Of a DNA stretch of 9,564 nt, positions 1 to 6,569 are shown piece by piece. Every line of letters starts with the position of its first letter. Position 1 is the stretch's first letter. The notes under the pieces were generated by a model. The model saw nothing but the letters and a program-made list of their open reading frames with translations, was not told the origin of the DNA and did not search any database. Made by a program: the position numbers and the translations under genes. The stretch covers positions 1 through 9,564 of the forward strand of contig JALHPH010000037.1 of assembly GCA_022842565.1 (NCBI GenBank). Reading direction: 5' to 3'. The stretch is from Fimbriimonadaceae bacterium (lineage in GTDB: Bacteria > Armatimonadota > Fimbriimonadia > Fimbriimonadales > Fimbriimonadaceae).

Positions 1-1
1 C

Positions 2-1909
2 TACCCGCAATATGCGGCGGCAGACCGTTCCCGCACCGTCCACCCGTCTCTGAGTGACTTCGTCATGCTGTTCGATGCAACAGGAACCGCCTGTTATCTG
101 GTCGGTCCTGGGGTCAGTCTTGTCGTTCCGAAGGCGGGCGAGCCGCGGCTGCTTCGCGAGGGTGAGGCCGTCCCAAGACCACCGCGCGGTGCTCGGCCCG
201 GCCGCGGAAGCTCCTTCCGCGAGCGGCCAAGCCCGGACGGGAAAGTGACACTGGTATCGGATGGATTCAACTTTGGGAGCCGGGTCGGCGAGAGTCCGGT
301 GACCTGGCTCACCGACTCCGGCTCGACGGATTCGCGAGTGCAATGGGGCGCCGTGCCCTGGGTCTACGGCGAAGAGTGGGGCCAGCAGTTGGCGTTCGAT
401 TGGGCGAAGGATGGAAAGAGCTTTTGGGTCAGTCGGTTTGACAACTCGCCCGTGCGGCGTTTCCCGTTTCCAACCAAATGGTCAAGTACTGCTCCCGGAC
501 TCCGAATGCTTGATTACCCGAAGGCTGGTGACCCCAACCCTATCGCGGAGCTGTACGTCTCCGGGTGGCCGTCAAGCGGTCTGCAGAAGGTGGACGGCAC
601 GGACGACGACGCCCAAGCCTATCTGTTCGGGCCCCAGTTCCTGCCGACCGGTGACCTCATCTACCAAACCGCAAACCGGCTTCAATCCGTGAGGCGCTTG
701 CACCGCTTGGCGCCTGGTAATGCGAAGCCCGAGGTGATTTGGGAGGAACGCGTGACGGGCGGCTATGTGCCGTCAGAATGGAGTCCGAAATGGGTTGAAG
801 GCCGTCTCCTTGTTCTCACCGAGAAGAACGGCTTCGCGAACTGGGCGGTGGCGCTTGGCCCGGGCCAAGGCAAAGTCCTGACTCATCATTCGTTTGATGT
901 CCAAACTCTGATCGGCAGCAGTAAGACCCACTTGGTTTATTCGGCGCGAGGCGGGATTACTCCCTACACCAGGCGAACGCACGCCCTGCCGTTGTCGGGT
1001 GGCGCACCCGTTGCGGTCTCGGCTGCGGACGCAGACGCCCGCACGGCTCTGGACCCCACCGGAACGTGGCACCTCACCGCCAGCCAGACCGCGGACGGCT
1101 CCATTACTTTCCGGCGCGGTGCGGTGGCACAGCCCAGCCAAGGAGAAATCATCCATATGGTTAAAGCCAATCCTCAGCTGGGCCTCACACGTGAGCCTTT
1201 CATCAGCGCAGACGGTAAGACGCCCCTGATGATGAACCTGCACTTGCCTGCTGCGGCAAGTGGGCCGGTCCCGCTGATCGTGCGAGCCTATGCTGGACCT
1301 GAAACATCCGATTTCAACTGGGGCGCGAACCGACTTAGCGCAATTACGAAGCTGGGCTGGGCGGTCGCCAGCATCGAGACTCGGGGCGGACTCCACCGGG
1401 GTCAGGCATTCCGTAACGCCAGCTATCAAGCACTCGGGGTGGCCGAGGTCGATGACCTTGCAGCCGGGGTTAACCATTTGGTGAAAAAGGGCTTGATCGA
1501 CGGTTCTCGGGTCGGAATCACCGGCACAAGCTACGGCGGCTACGCGTCGATCATGGCGCTTCTGCGCCACCCCAACGTCTTCCTCGCGGCCGTCGCTAAC
1601 AGCAGCGTCACCGATTGGCGGCATTACGATACGATCTACACCGAGCGCTACTTGGGCCTCCCCCAGCATGCCGCAAAGGCCTACGAAGCGGGCTCCGCCA
1701 TGACCTACGCCAAGAACATGAAAGGCGATCTGCTGCTTTTCTTCGGAATGCAGGATGACAATGTGCACCCGCATAACAGCATGGACCTGCTGGAAGAGCT
1801 GGGCGGATTGGGCAAGTTCCCGTCGGTCATCCTGGACCCGTCCGCCGGGCATGAGGGCCTTCCCGAAGAAGTGATGCTGGCGTTTTTCGCTCAATCATTC
1901 GCTCGCTAA
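2..1909 (+). CDS. DPP-IV-like S9 family serine peptidase (5' partial)
   Basis: The reading frame is open to the left edge, so the true start and any signal peptide lie outside the window; residues are numbered here from the ATG at 65. The protein has the two-part layout of prolyl oligopeptidase/DPP-IV enzymes: a beta-propeller (to about residue 350) and a C-terminal alpha/beta hydrolase. The catalytic triad is visible as Ser489 in GTSYGGY, Asp564 in GMQDDNVHP and His596 in SAGHEG, with spacings of 75 and 32 that match DPP-IV. The propeller carries WVYGEE (99-104), equivalent to the double-Glu loop that holds the substrate N-terminus in DPP-IV, and YPKAGDPNP, typical of the DPPIV_N domain. [18 protein letters not shown] is also typical of this subfamily. 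Inference: it removes N-terminal dipeptides, probably outside the cytoplasm for peptide scavenging. Its TAA overlaps the stop codon of the convergent scoB. Confidence 0.93.
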   Translation, partial: YPQYAAADRSRTVHPSLSDFVMLFDATGTACYLVGPGVSLVVPKAGEPRLLREGEAVPRPPRGARPGRGSSFRERPSPDGKVTLVSDGFNFGSRVGESPVTWLTDSGSTDSRVQWGAVPWVYGEEWGQQLAFDWAKDGKSFWVSRFDNSPVRRFPFPTKWSSTAPGLRMLDYPKAGDPNPIAELYVSGWPSSGLQKVDGTDDDAQAYLFGPQFLPTGDLIYQTANRLQSVRRLHRLAPGNAKPEVIWEERVTGGYVPSEWSPKWVEGRLLVLTEKNGFANWAVALGPGQGKVLTHHSFDVQTLIGSSKTHLVYSARGGITPYTRRTHALPLSGGAPVAVSAADADARTALDPTGTWHLTASQTADGSITFRRGAVAQPSQGEIIHMVKANPQLGLTREPFISADGKTPLMMNLHLPAAASGPVPLIVRAYAGPETSDFNWGANRLSAITKLGWAVASIETRGGLHRGQAFRNASYQALGVAEVDDLAAGVNHLVKKGLIDGSRVGITGTSYGGYASIMALLRHPNVFLAAVANSSVTDWRHYDTIYTERYLGLPQHAAKAYEAGSAMTYAKNMKGDLLLFFGMQDDNVHPHNSMDLLEELGGLGKFPSVILDPSAGHEGLPEEVMLAFFAQSFAR

Positions 1910-2562
1910 ACCGCGACCGCGCGTACGTCGTCGGCCACGACGAATTCAGCCTCTGTCTTGGTCCGGATTTCGTCAACGGTCACATCCGGCGCATGCTCTT
2001 TGAGGATGAGGTGCCCATCGCCGACTTCAAAGACAGCCAAATCGGTGATGATCAGGTGCACGACGCGCTTGCCGGTTAGCGGGAGCTGGCAGCTGCGCAG
2101 GACTTTCGATTCTCCGTGCTTGTTGGTGTGCTCCATCACCACGACGACCCGCTTGGTGCCCGCAACCAGGTCCATAGCGCCGCCCATGCCCTTCACCATC
2201 TTTCCAGGAATCATCCAGTTGGCGAGGTCGCCCTCTTGGCTCACTTCCATGGCCCCCAAGATGGTCAGGTCGATGTGCCCGCCGCGAATCATGCCGAACG
2301 AATCGCTGGAGCTGAAGTAGGAGGTGCCTGGAATCTGGGTGATGGTCTGCTTGCCTGCGTTCACCAGGTCTGCGTCCACTTCGTTTTCCACCGGGAAGGG
2401 GCCCATGCCGAGCATGCCGTTCTCGCTTTGCAGCACCACATCCATCCCATCAGGAATGAAATTTGCCACCAGGGTCGGAATTCCGATTCCGAGGTTTACA
2501 TAGAATCCGTCGCGGAGCTCCTGAGCTGCGCGTTGGGCCAGCTGATCACGCGTGAGAGGCAT
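1906..2562 (-). CDS. scoB: 3-oxoacid CoA-transferase subunit B
   Basis: This 218-residue protein is the beta subunit of a family I CoA-transferase (ScoB/AtoA/PcaJ type). With subunit A it moves CoA between an acyl-CoA donor such as succinyl-CoA and a 3-oxoacid such as acetoacetate, in the cytoplasm. The catalytic glutamate that forms the enzyme-CoA thioester is Glu47 in the SENGMLG motif. Other family signatures are NLGIGIPT (23-30) near the N-terminus and the GGAMDLVAG segment. Length is normal for the subunit. It lies 26 bases downstream of scoA on the same strand, so the pair should be co-transcribed. No Shine-Dalgarno precedes the ATG; instead a TACAAT box sits 6 bases upstream, so it may also be expressed separately. 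Sequence alone does not separate succinyl-CoA:3-ketoacid from 3-oxoadipate transferases, but no beta-ketoadipate pathway gene is adjacent, which favours the former. Confidence 0.93.
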   Translation of the reverse strand: MPLTRDQLAQRAAQELRDGFYVNLGIGIPTLVANFIPDGMDVVLQSENGMLGMGPFPVENEVDADLVNAGKQTITQIPGTSYFSSSDSFGMIRGGHIDLTILGAMEVSQEGDLANWMIPGKMVKGMGGAMDLVAGTKRVVVVMEHTNKHGESKVLRSCQLPLTGKRVVHLIITDLAVFEVGDGHLILKEHAPDVTVDEIRTKTEAEFVVADDVRAVAV

Positions 2563-2568
2563 CGAATG

Positions 2569-2574
2569 ATTGTA
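2569..2574 (-). promoter_or_regulatory. Possible leaderless -10 box before scoB
   Basis: TACAAT on the minus strand lies 6 bases before the scoB ATG within the 26-base scoA-scoB spacer, which has no Shine-Dalgarno. Position and sequence fit a -10 element whose transcript would start at or very near the ATG. No good -35 element is seen. It could be a chance match in a co-transcribed operon. Confidence 0.35.
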
Positions 2575-2588
2575 CCGATGGGCGCGAA

Positions 2589-3281
2589 TCAGCGCGTGGT
2601 ACGCCGCTCAATTCGCTTTTCGTAGAACTCGCCCACTAGGATCCGGTTCACGAAGATGCTGGGCGTGTGGATGACATCAGGTTCGAGCGCGCCGACTTCC
2701 ACGAGCTCTTCCACCTCAGCGATAGTCACCTTCCCGGCGGTCGCCATCATGGGGTTAAAGTTGCGCGCCGTCTTGCGGTAGATCAGGTTGCCCGAGCGAT
2801 CCCCTTTCCACGCCTTGACCAGGCTCAGGTCGGCCTTTAGCGCGGTCTCCATCACGTACATCTCGCCGTCAAATTCTTGGACCGGCTTGCCCTCGGCGAT
2901 CAGCGTGCCGTAACCGGTTTTGGTAAAGAATGCGGGGATTCCGGCGCCGCCTGCTCGAATGCGCTCGGCCAGCGTGCCTTGCGGGTTGAATTCCAGTTGC
3001 AGCTCATTGCTCAAGTACTGGCGCTCAAACTCGGCGTTCTCGCCCACGTAGCTGCTCACCATTTTCTTGATCTGCCGAGTCTGGAGCAGGAGGCCCATAC
3101 CGAAGTCGTCGACGCCGCAGTTGTTGCTGATGACGGTGATGTCCTTCACGCCGGTATCTCGCAGGGCGGCGATGAGATGCTCTGGGATTCCGCAAAGGCC
3201 AAACCCGCCAGACATGATGGTCATTCCATCAAAAACGACGCCCTCAATCGCAGCGCGGGCATCGGCGTAGACTTTATTCAT
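2589..3281 (-). CDS. scoA: 3-oxoacid CoA-transferase subunit A
   Basis: This 230-residue protein is the alpha subunit partner of the ScoB-like protein encoded just downstream. Visible family motifs are [10 protein letters not shown] (25-34), the [12 protein letters not shown] segment, [19 protein letters not shown] (102-120), [11 protein letters not shown] and NFNPMMATA (174-182). Together these are characteristic of ScoA-type subunits. The frame extends upstream to a TTG at 3308, but the ATG at 3281 is chosen for two reasons. It gives the usual MNKVY N-terminus, and CGAGGA (a good ribosome binding site) lies just before it. The gene is the middle member of a leftward three-gene set, 33 bases after a small receiver-like gene and 26 bases before scoB. 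Confidence 0.93.
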   Translation of the reverse strand: MNKVYADARAAIEGVVFDGMTIMSGGFGLCGIPEHLIAALRDTGVKDITVISNNCGVDDFGMGLLLQTRQIKKMVSSYVGENAEFERQYLSNELQLEFNPQGTLAERIRAGGAGIPAFFTKTGYGTLIAEGKPVQEFDGEMYVMETALKADLSLVKAWKGDRSGNLIYRKTARNFNPMMATAGKVTIAEVEELVEVGALEPDVIHTPSIFVNRILVGEFYEKRIERRTTR

Positions 3282-3285
3282 CAGT

Positions 3286-3290
3286 TCCTC
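3286..3290 (-). promoter_or_regulatory. Ribosome binding site of scoA
   Basis: GAGGA on the minus strand, 4 bases before the ATG at 3281 (5 bases if GAGG is taken as the core). It supports the internal ATG over the upstream TTG at 3308, which would place this site inside the coding sequence. Confidence 0.65.
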
Positions 3291-3314
3291 GTTTGGGCAG
3301 GTGCCCAATGCTCC

Positions 3315-3659
3315 TTATGGTTGCGCAGATTGCGCGCACGCTGCAAGGACAGCGTCCAGTTTGTGTGTAAGCAAAGAGTGACTGACCATTTGGTTAAGGT
3401 CCAGTCCCTTGGCTTCATCCCACAATGCTTTCTCCTTGTGGCCGGCGTGGCCGATCACGTGTGTGCCTTGGCTCTTGAGAATGGGAACCAGCTTTTGAAG
3501 GTCAAAGTCGGGGTTGGCGAGATTGACAATCGCGGCTTCGGCTGGGGGAAGGGTTTCGGGTGTTGCGGAGAGTACGACCGCCGTGAACCCAAGCGCACGG
3601 ACGCTTTTGGCTAGGCGCGCGCTCCACATCAGGTTGTTTTCAAGGATCAAAACGGTCAT
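3315..3659 (-). CDS. Small receiver-like (pseudo-REC) protein
   Basis: This is a 114-residue single-domain protein of unknown role. Its alternating hydrophobic strand/helix pattern resembles a CheY-type receiver: strand TVLILENNL, helix, strand TAVVLS, strand AAIVNLANP, helix, strand THVIGHAG, helix, strand NQMVSHSLL, and a final helix. The phosphorylation residues look lost. The acceptor Asp expected in the third strand is Asn46, the Ser/Thr after strand four is replaced by His/Ala (GHAG), and the conserved Lys-Pro of strand five is SHSLL. It is therefore likely a phosphorylation-independent pseudo-receiver or a protein of similar fold. There is no output domain. It is the first gene of the leftward set with scoA and scoB, ending 33 bases before scoA, and it starts only 39 bases from the divergent mtnA. 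Coding status is supported by its length, fold pattern and snug fit; function is unknown. Confidence 0.72.
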   Translation of the reverse strand: MTVLILENNLMWSARLAKSVRALGFTAVVLSATPETLPPAEAAIVNLANPDFDLQKLVPILKSQGTHVIGHAGHKEKALWDEAKGLDLNQMVSHSLLTHKLDAVLAACAQSAQP

Positions 3660-3685
3660 CGCTTAAGCTTCTACGCCTCAAAAGG

Positions 3686-3691
3686 TACTCT
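3686..3691 (+). promoter_or_regulatory. Probable leaderless -10 box of mtnA
   Basis: TACTCT (a TANNNT box) ends 7 bases before the mtnA ATG, which has no Shine-Dalgarno. A weak -35-like TTAAGC (3663-3668) is 17 bases upstream. That hexamer falls in an 8-base palindrome, GCTTAAGC (3661-3668), within the 39-base gap shared with the divergent receiver-like gene, so the two promoters must nearly overlap. Confidence 0.45.
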
Positions 3692-3698
3692 CCTTCGC

Positions 3699-4664
3699 AT
3701 GAATTCGGTTCGATCCTTTGAATGGCGAGGTGATCATTTGGCTCTGCTGGACCAACGTGCCCTTCCGCTTGAGGATCGCTGGCTCGAATGCCGAAACTGG
3801 CACGAGGTTGCAGAGGCCATTCGAAACATGACCGTGCGCGGTGCGCCGGCTATCGGGATCGCTGCGGCTTACGGCCTGGTGTTGGCAAAAGAAGATTTTG
3901 AGGCTGCAGCCGAGGGGCTCGCCGCGAGTCGACCAACGGCCGTGAACCTCTTCCACGCGATTAACCAAATGGTGAATGCCCACGCTGCAGGGCGCGATCT
4001 TGAGCAAGAAGCGGTGTCGATTGAAGCGAAAGAAGCCGAAATGAGCGCCCGCATCGGCGCATTTGGCGCGGACCTGGTCCCCCAGAATGCCACCATCCTC
4101 ACCATCTGCAACACCGGTTCCTTAGCGACCGCGGGAATTGGCACCGCGCTGGGAATCATCCGCACCGCCTACGGCCAAGGCAAGGTCAAGCATGTGTACG
4201 CCTGCGAGACTCGGCCGCGTTTGCAGGGACTTCGCCTCACCGCCTATGAGCTAATGAAGGACGGAATCCCGTTCTCGGTCATCCCTGACAGCGCGGCGGC
4301 GAGCCTATTCCAAAGGGGAGCAGTGGATTTTGTGGTGGCCGGGGCCGACCGCATTGCCGCGAATGGAGACACGGCCAACAAGATCGGCACCTGTATGCTA
4401 GCCATGCTTGCGCATCAGATGGGCGTGCCGATGATCATCGCCGCCCCAAGCTCGACGTTTGACACCTCGCTCGCGACCGGCGCCGAAATTCCGATCGAAG
4501 AGCGAGAAGAAAGCGAGATCACGACTATCGAGGGCCAGCGCATCGCGCCATTGGGTTGCCCGGTTTGGAATCCCGCTTTTGACGTGACGCCCGGCGAACT
4601 CCTGCATGCCATCGTCACCGAACGCGGAGTTCATCGGCCCCCGTTTAACTGGGGAGATCACTAG
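3699..4664 (+). CDS. mtnA: Methylthioribose-1-phosphate isomerase
   Basis: MtnA interconverts 5-methylthioribose-1-phosphate and 5-methylthioribulose-1-phosphate in the methionine salvage pathway, in the cytoplasm. It belongs to the IF-2B alpha/beta/delta-related family. Visible motifs are TVRGAPAIG (45-53, sugar-phosphate loop), the catalytic Cys137 in CNTGSLAT, ETRPRLQG (170-177), the catalytic Asp217 in AGADRIAANGD with NKIGT following, and NPAFDVTP (291-298) near the C-terminus. All key residues are intact. At 321 residues it is slightly shorter than the usual 340-350, mostly through a short C-terminus. The ATG at 3699 gives a sensible N-terminus, but no ribosome binding site is present. 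No other methionine salvage gene is in the window, so the pathway must be encoded elsewhere. The next gene follows after 64 bases. Confidence 0.95.
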   Translation: MNSVRSFEWRGDHLALLDQRALPLEDRWLECRNWHEVAEAIRNMTVRGAPAIGIAAAYGLVLAKEDFEAAAEGLAASRPTAVNLFHAINQMVNAHAAGRDLEQEAVSIEAKEAEMSARIGAFGADLVPQNATILTICNTGSLATAGIGTALGIIRTAYGQGKVKHVYACETRPRLQGLRLTAYELMKDGIPFSVIPDSAAASLFQRGAVDFVVAGADRIAANGDTANKIGTCMLAMLAHQMGVPMIIAAPSSTFDTSLATGAEIPIEEREESEITTIEGQRIAPLGCPVWNPAFDVTPGELLHAIVTERGVHRPPFNWGDH

Positions 4665-4728
4665 GTTCAGCGCGAACGTTCTTTCAAATGCGTGTTTTGG
4701 CCTCGCAACCGAGTAAATTAGGAAAGCA

Positions 4729-5421
4729 ATGCGCGCGGCCATTTTGAAGCGACCTATTGGGATGGCGTCGGCCTTGGCTTGTGCGATGTTGCTGCTCGTC
4801 TGCGCCGGATGTCAGATCAATGCGCCTGCTCCCTTTCGCATTGATCTTTCTAGAATTGATCGCGACGCCGATGGCAACGTGCGGATGCTTCGCGGCCAAG
4901 GAATTCCGGGCACCCCCATCGAAGTTCGAGACGGCGAGAAATTGATCGCTCGCACGAGCGTTTCGGAAGAGGGGATCTGGGAAGTTGAGAAGACCTTTGA
5001 ACCCGGGACCTACCAGATCAACATCGTGGAATTGGATGCGGACAACCAGTCTTTGCGGACACACGGACCGACTTCTTTGGTGATTGGCGGCGGAGTGCCG
5101 ACACCGAAAAAGGACACTGTCGCCGAAGCGGAGGAGCCTGAGAAGCCAGCCGAACCAGCCCTTCCGTCCAAAACCTACCAAATGGTGAAGCCCGCGCCAA
5201 GGAGTGAAGTTGCAGCTGGCAGTACCAAGATCTCCGGAAAAGCCCCCGGCGGTGCCGTTTTCATGATCTACGTGAATGATCAGTATTCTGGTCGTGGGCG
5301 AGCCAATCGGCTTGGGCAATGGCAAGTCTTTGTAAACCTGAAACCCGGCCAAGCCCGGATTGCGCTCCTCCCCAAAACCCGCGGCGAGCGCGGCGATGTT
5401 CTGAACCTAACGGTTAAATAA
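4729..5421 (+). CDS. Putative lipoprotein with two Ig-like domains
   Basis: This 230-residue protein appears exported. It has a basic start (MRAAILKR), a hydrophobic stretch (about 12-24), then VCAGC, with Cys28 as the likely lipidated residue. The -3 position of the lipobox is Cys instead of the usual Leu, so the lipobox is imperfect. Two similar segments follow, about 51-119 and 156-230. Each shows the bacterial Ig-like pattern with a Gly-x-Trp-x-Val turn (GIWEV 82-86; GQWQV 196-200) and a later Pro-Gly (PGTYQ; PGQAR). They are joined by a Pro/Glu/Ala/Lys-rich linker (about 123-148) that is probably disordered. Such domains usually mediate binding or spacing at the cell surface; no catalytic site is seen and the function is unknown. 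AGGA (4720-4723), 5 bases before the ATG, is a reasonable ribosome binding site. It lies between mtnA and hisC on the same strand. Confidence 0.8.
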   Translation: MRAAILKRPIGMASALACAMLLLVCAGCQINAPAPFRIDLSRIDRDADGNVRMLRGQGIPGTPIEVRDGEKLIARTSVSEEGIWEVEKTFEPGTYQINIVELDADNQSLRTHGPTSLVIGGGVPTPKKDTVAEAEEPEKPAEPALPSKTYQMVKPAPRSEVAAGSTKISGKAPGGAVFMIYVNDQYSGRGRANRLGQWQVFVNLKPGQARIALLPKTRGERGDVLNLTVK

Positions 5422-5443
5422 CAATCGCCTCCGCGAGAACGGC

Positions 5444-5449
5444 TAAACT
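5444..5449 (+). promoter_or_regulatory. Probable leaderless -10 box of hisC
   Basis: TAAACT (TANNNT type) ends exactly 7 bases before the hisC ATG, the same spacing as the box in front of mtnA. The 35-base gap after the lipoprotein gene contains no Shine-Dalgarno and no convincing -35 hexamer. Confidence 0.45.
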
Positions 5450-5456
5450 CTTTAGC

Positions 5457-6569
5457 ATGAGTGCCCCCATTCGCCCCAACATTTTGGGGATGACCCCCTA
5501 TTCGCCGGGGCGGCCCATCGAGCAAGTCCAGCGCGAACTGGGACTTGACCATGTGGTGAAATTAGCGAGCAACGAGAATCCGCTCGGGCCAAGCCCTCTT
5601 GCCATTCGAGCGGCCCAAGCTGCTGCTGAAACCATGCACCTCTACCCCGACGCAGCAGCATATGAGCTGCGGCGAGCGGTTGCCACCCATCACGGAGTTG
5701 AAGAGAACCAAGTGATGCTGGGCAATGGGTCGGATGAACTCATCCATATGCTCGGCCTCCTTTATCTCAGCTCGCCCGAGGATGAGATCATCGTGGGTAA
5801 ACCCTCTTTTGTGCGATACAACGCTGCGGGGTACCTCGCGCCGTGCCGAGTGGTGGAGGTTCCGGTCAACGACCAGCTAGAACTGGACCTTGACCAAATG
5901 GTTAGGCACTTCTCCGACAAGACGCGACTGGTCTGGCTGGCAAACCCCAACAACCCAACCGGTACCGCCTTCAGTTGTGCCGCGCTCGACCGCATGCTGG
6001 CAGAGCTCCCATCGGGAGCGACTGTCGTCCTGGATGAGGCCTACTTTGAATTCGCGCGGGACTACCCGGACTATCCCAATTCGGTCGACTACGTGAAGAC
6101 CGGAAAATCGGTCATCGGGCTCAGGACTTTCAGCAAGGCGCATGGCTTGGCCGGGCTCCGAGTGGGCTACGGGTTCGCGAGCTCAGCCGTGGTCGATGCG
6201 TTTCACCGAGCGCGTGAGCCGTTCAATGTCAATAGCGTCGCCCAAGCCGCCGCCATTGCCGCGCTCGCCGATAGCGCGCATCTGGAGCGTAGTGTCCGGC
6301 ACAATAGCGCGATGATCGAAGCTCTCTCGCAGGCTTTCCTCGCCGTTGGCGCTCGACCCTATCCCAGTCACGCGAACTTTGTGCTGGCCGATATGGGTGA
6401 ACCAGCCGATCCGTTGTTCGAGGCGCTGCTTCGCAAGGGCGTGATCGTCCGAAGTGGGACGCCGCTGGGACTCCCAAAATTCCTTCGCGTCAGCGTTGGT
6501 ACCCAGGCCGAAGTTGCGCAGTTCTCCGAAGCGCTTAACCAAGTGGTTAAGGAGCGCGCAACCGTATGA
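5457..6569 (+). CDS. hisC: Histidinol-phosphate / aromatic aminotransferase (HisC family)
   Basis: A 370-residue PLP-dependent class I/II aminotransferase. HisC converts imidazole-acetol phosphate and glutamate to histidinol phosphate and 2-oxoglutarate; some members also aminate phenylpyruvate and 4-hydroxyphenylpyruvate. Visible signatures are the N-terminal NILGMTPYSPGRP, SNENPLGPSP (38-47), GNGSDELI (89-96), NPNNPTG (163-169), DEAYFEF (193-199, cofactor-binding Asp and Tyr), the Schiff-base Lys227 in TFSKAHGLAGLRVGYG, and the substrate-carboxylate Arg344 in RVSVGT. Length and motifs are normal. The stop overlaps the aroF start by 4 bases (ATGA), so the two are probably translationally coupled. 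No other his gene is present. Inference: the pairing with the first shikimate-pathway enzyme suggests a role in Phe/Tyr synthesis, possibly with broad specificity, as for Bacillus HisC. The symbol reflects family membership, not proven substrate. Confidence 0.92.
   Translation: MSAPIRPNILGMTPYSPGRPIEQVQRELGLDHVVKLASNENPLGPSPLAIRAAQAAAETMHLYPDAAAYELRRAVATHHGVEENQVMLGNGSDELIHMLGLLYLSSPEDEIIVGKPSFVRYNAAGYLAPCRVVEVPVNDQLELDLDQMVRHFSDKTRLVWLANPNNPTGTAFSCAALDRMLAELPSGATVVLDEAYFEFARDYPDYPNSVDYVKTGKSVIGLRTFSKAHGLAGLRVGYGFASSAVVDAFHRAREPFNVNSVAQAAAIAALADSAHLERSVRHNSAMIEALSQAFLAVGARPYPSHANFVLADMGEPADPLFEALLRKGVIVRSGTPLGLPKFLRVSVGTQAEVAQFSEALNQVVKERATV
6535..6550. repeat. Longest copy of the ACCA-NN-TGGT near-palindrome
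   Basis: TTAACCAAGTGGTTAA is a 16-base inverted repeat with 7-base arms around a 2-base centre, at the 3' end of hisC. Its core resembles an exact decamer, ACCAAATGGT or its complement ACCATTTGGT, found at 473-482, 1473-1482, 3385-3394, 3964-3973, 5178-5187 and 5893-5902. A further one-base variant is at 5548-5557. All copies lie inside genes, and several keep part of the flanking TTAA arm. Whether this is a protein-binding site, a genome-wide iterated palindrome or partly a codon effect cannot be told from one window. Confidence 0.45.
6548..6554 (+). promoter_or_regulatory. Ribosome binding site of aroF inside hisC
   Basis: TAAGGAG, a full Shine-Dalgarno match, lies in the last codons of hisC, 11 bases before the aroF ATG. 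Together with the 4-base ATGA overlap it supports translation of aroF from the hisC message. Confidence 0.6.

Noticed and set aside
773..1894. A 373-codon open frame antisense to the peptidase gene
   Set aside because: It lies wholly opposite a gene with an intact catalytic triad and family motifs. Its translation has no recognisable domain, and long antisense frames are common in high-GC DNA.
1926..1942. Hairpin CGTCGT-CGGCC-ACGACG as a terminator for the convergent pair
   Set aside because: The stem is only 6 bp, no T-tract follows on either strand, and it lies within scoB codons.
3306..3308. TTG as an alternative upstream start for scoA
   Set aside because: It adds nine residues not typical of the family and would place the GAGGA ribosome binding site inside the gene.
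2877..3614. A 245-codon open frame opposite scoA and the receiver-like gene
   Set aside because: It spans two well-supported leftward genes and their spacer and has no family resemblance.
4665..4681. GTTC-AGCGC-GAAC hairpin after mtnA followed by a short T-rich run
   Set aside because: A 4-bp stem is too weak for an intrinsic terminator; the adjacent GAACGTTC palindrome (4674-4681) is short enough to be chance.
4684..5352. A 222-codon open frame opposite the lipoprotein gene
   Set aside because: The rightward frame has a ribosome binding site, a signal sequence and repeated Ig-like domains; the leftward one has none of these.
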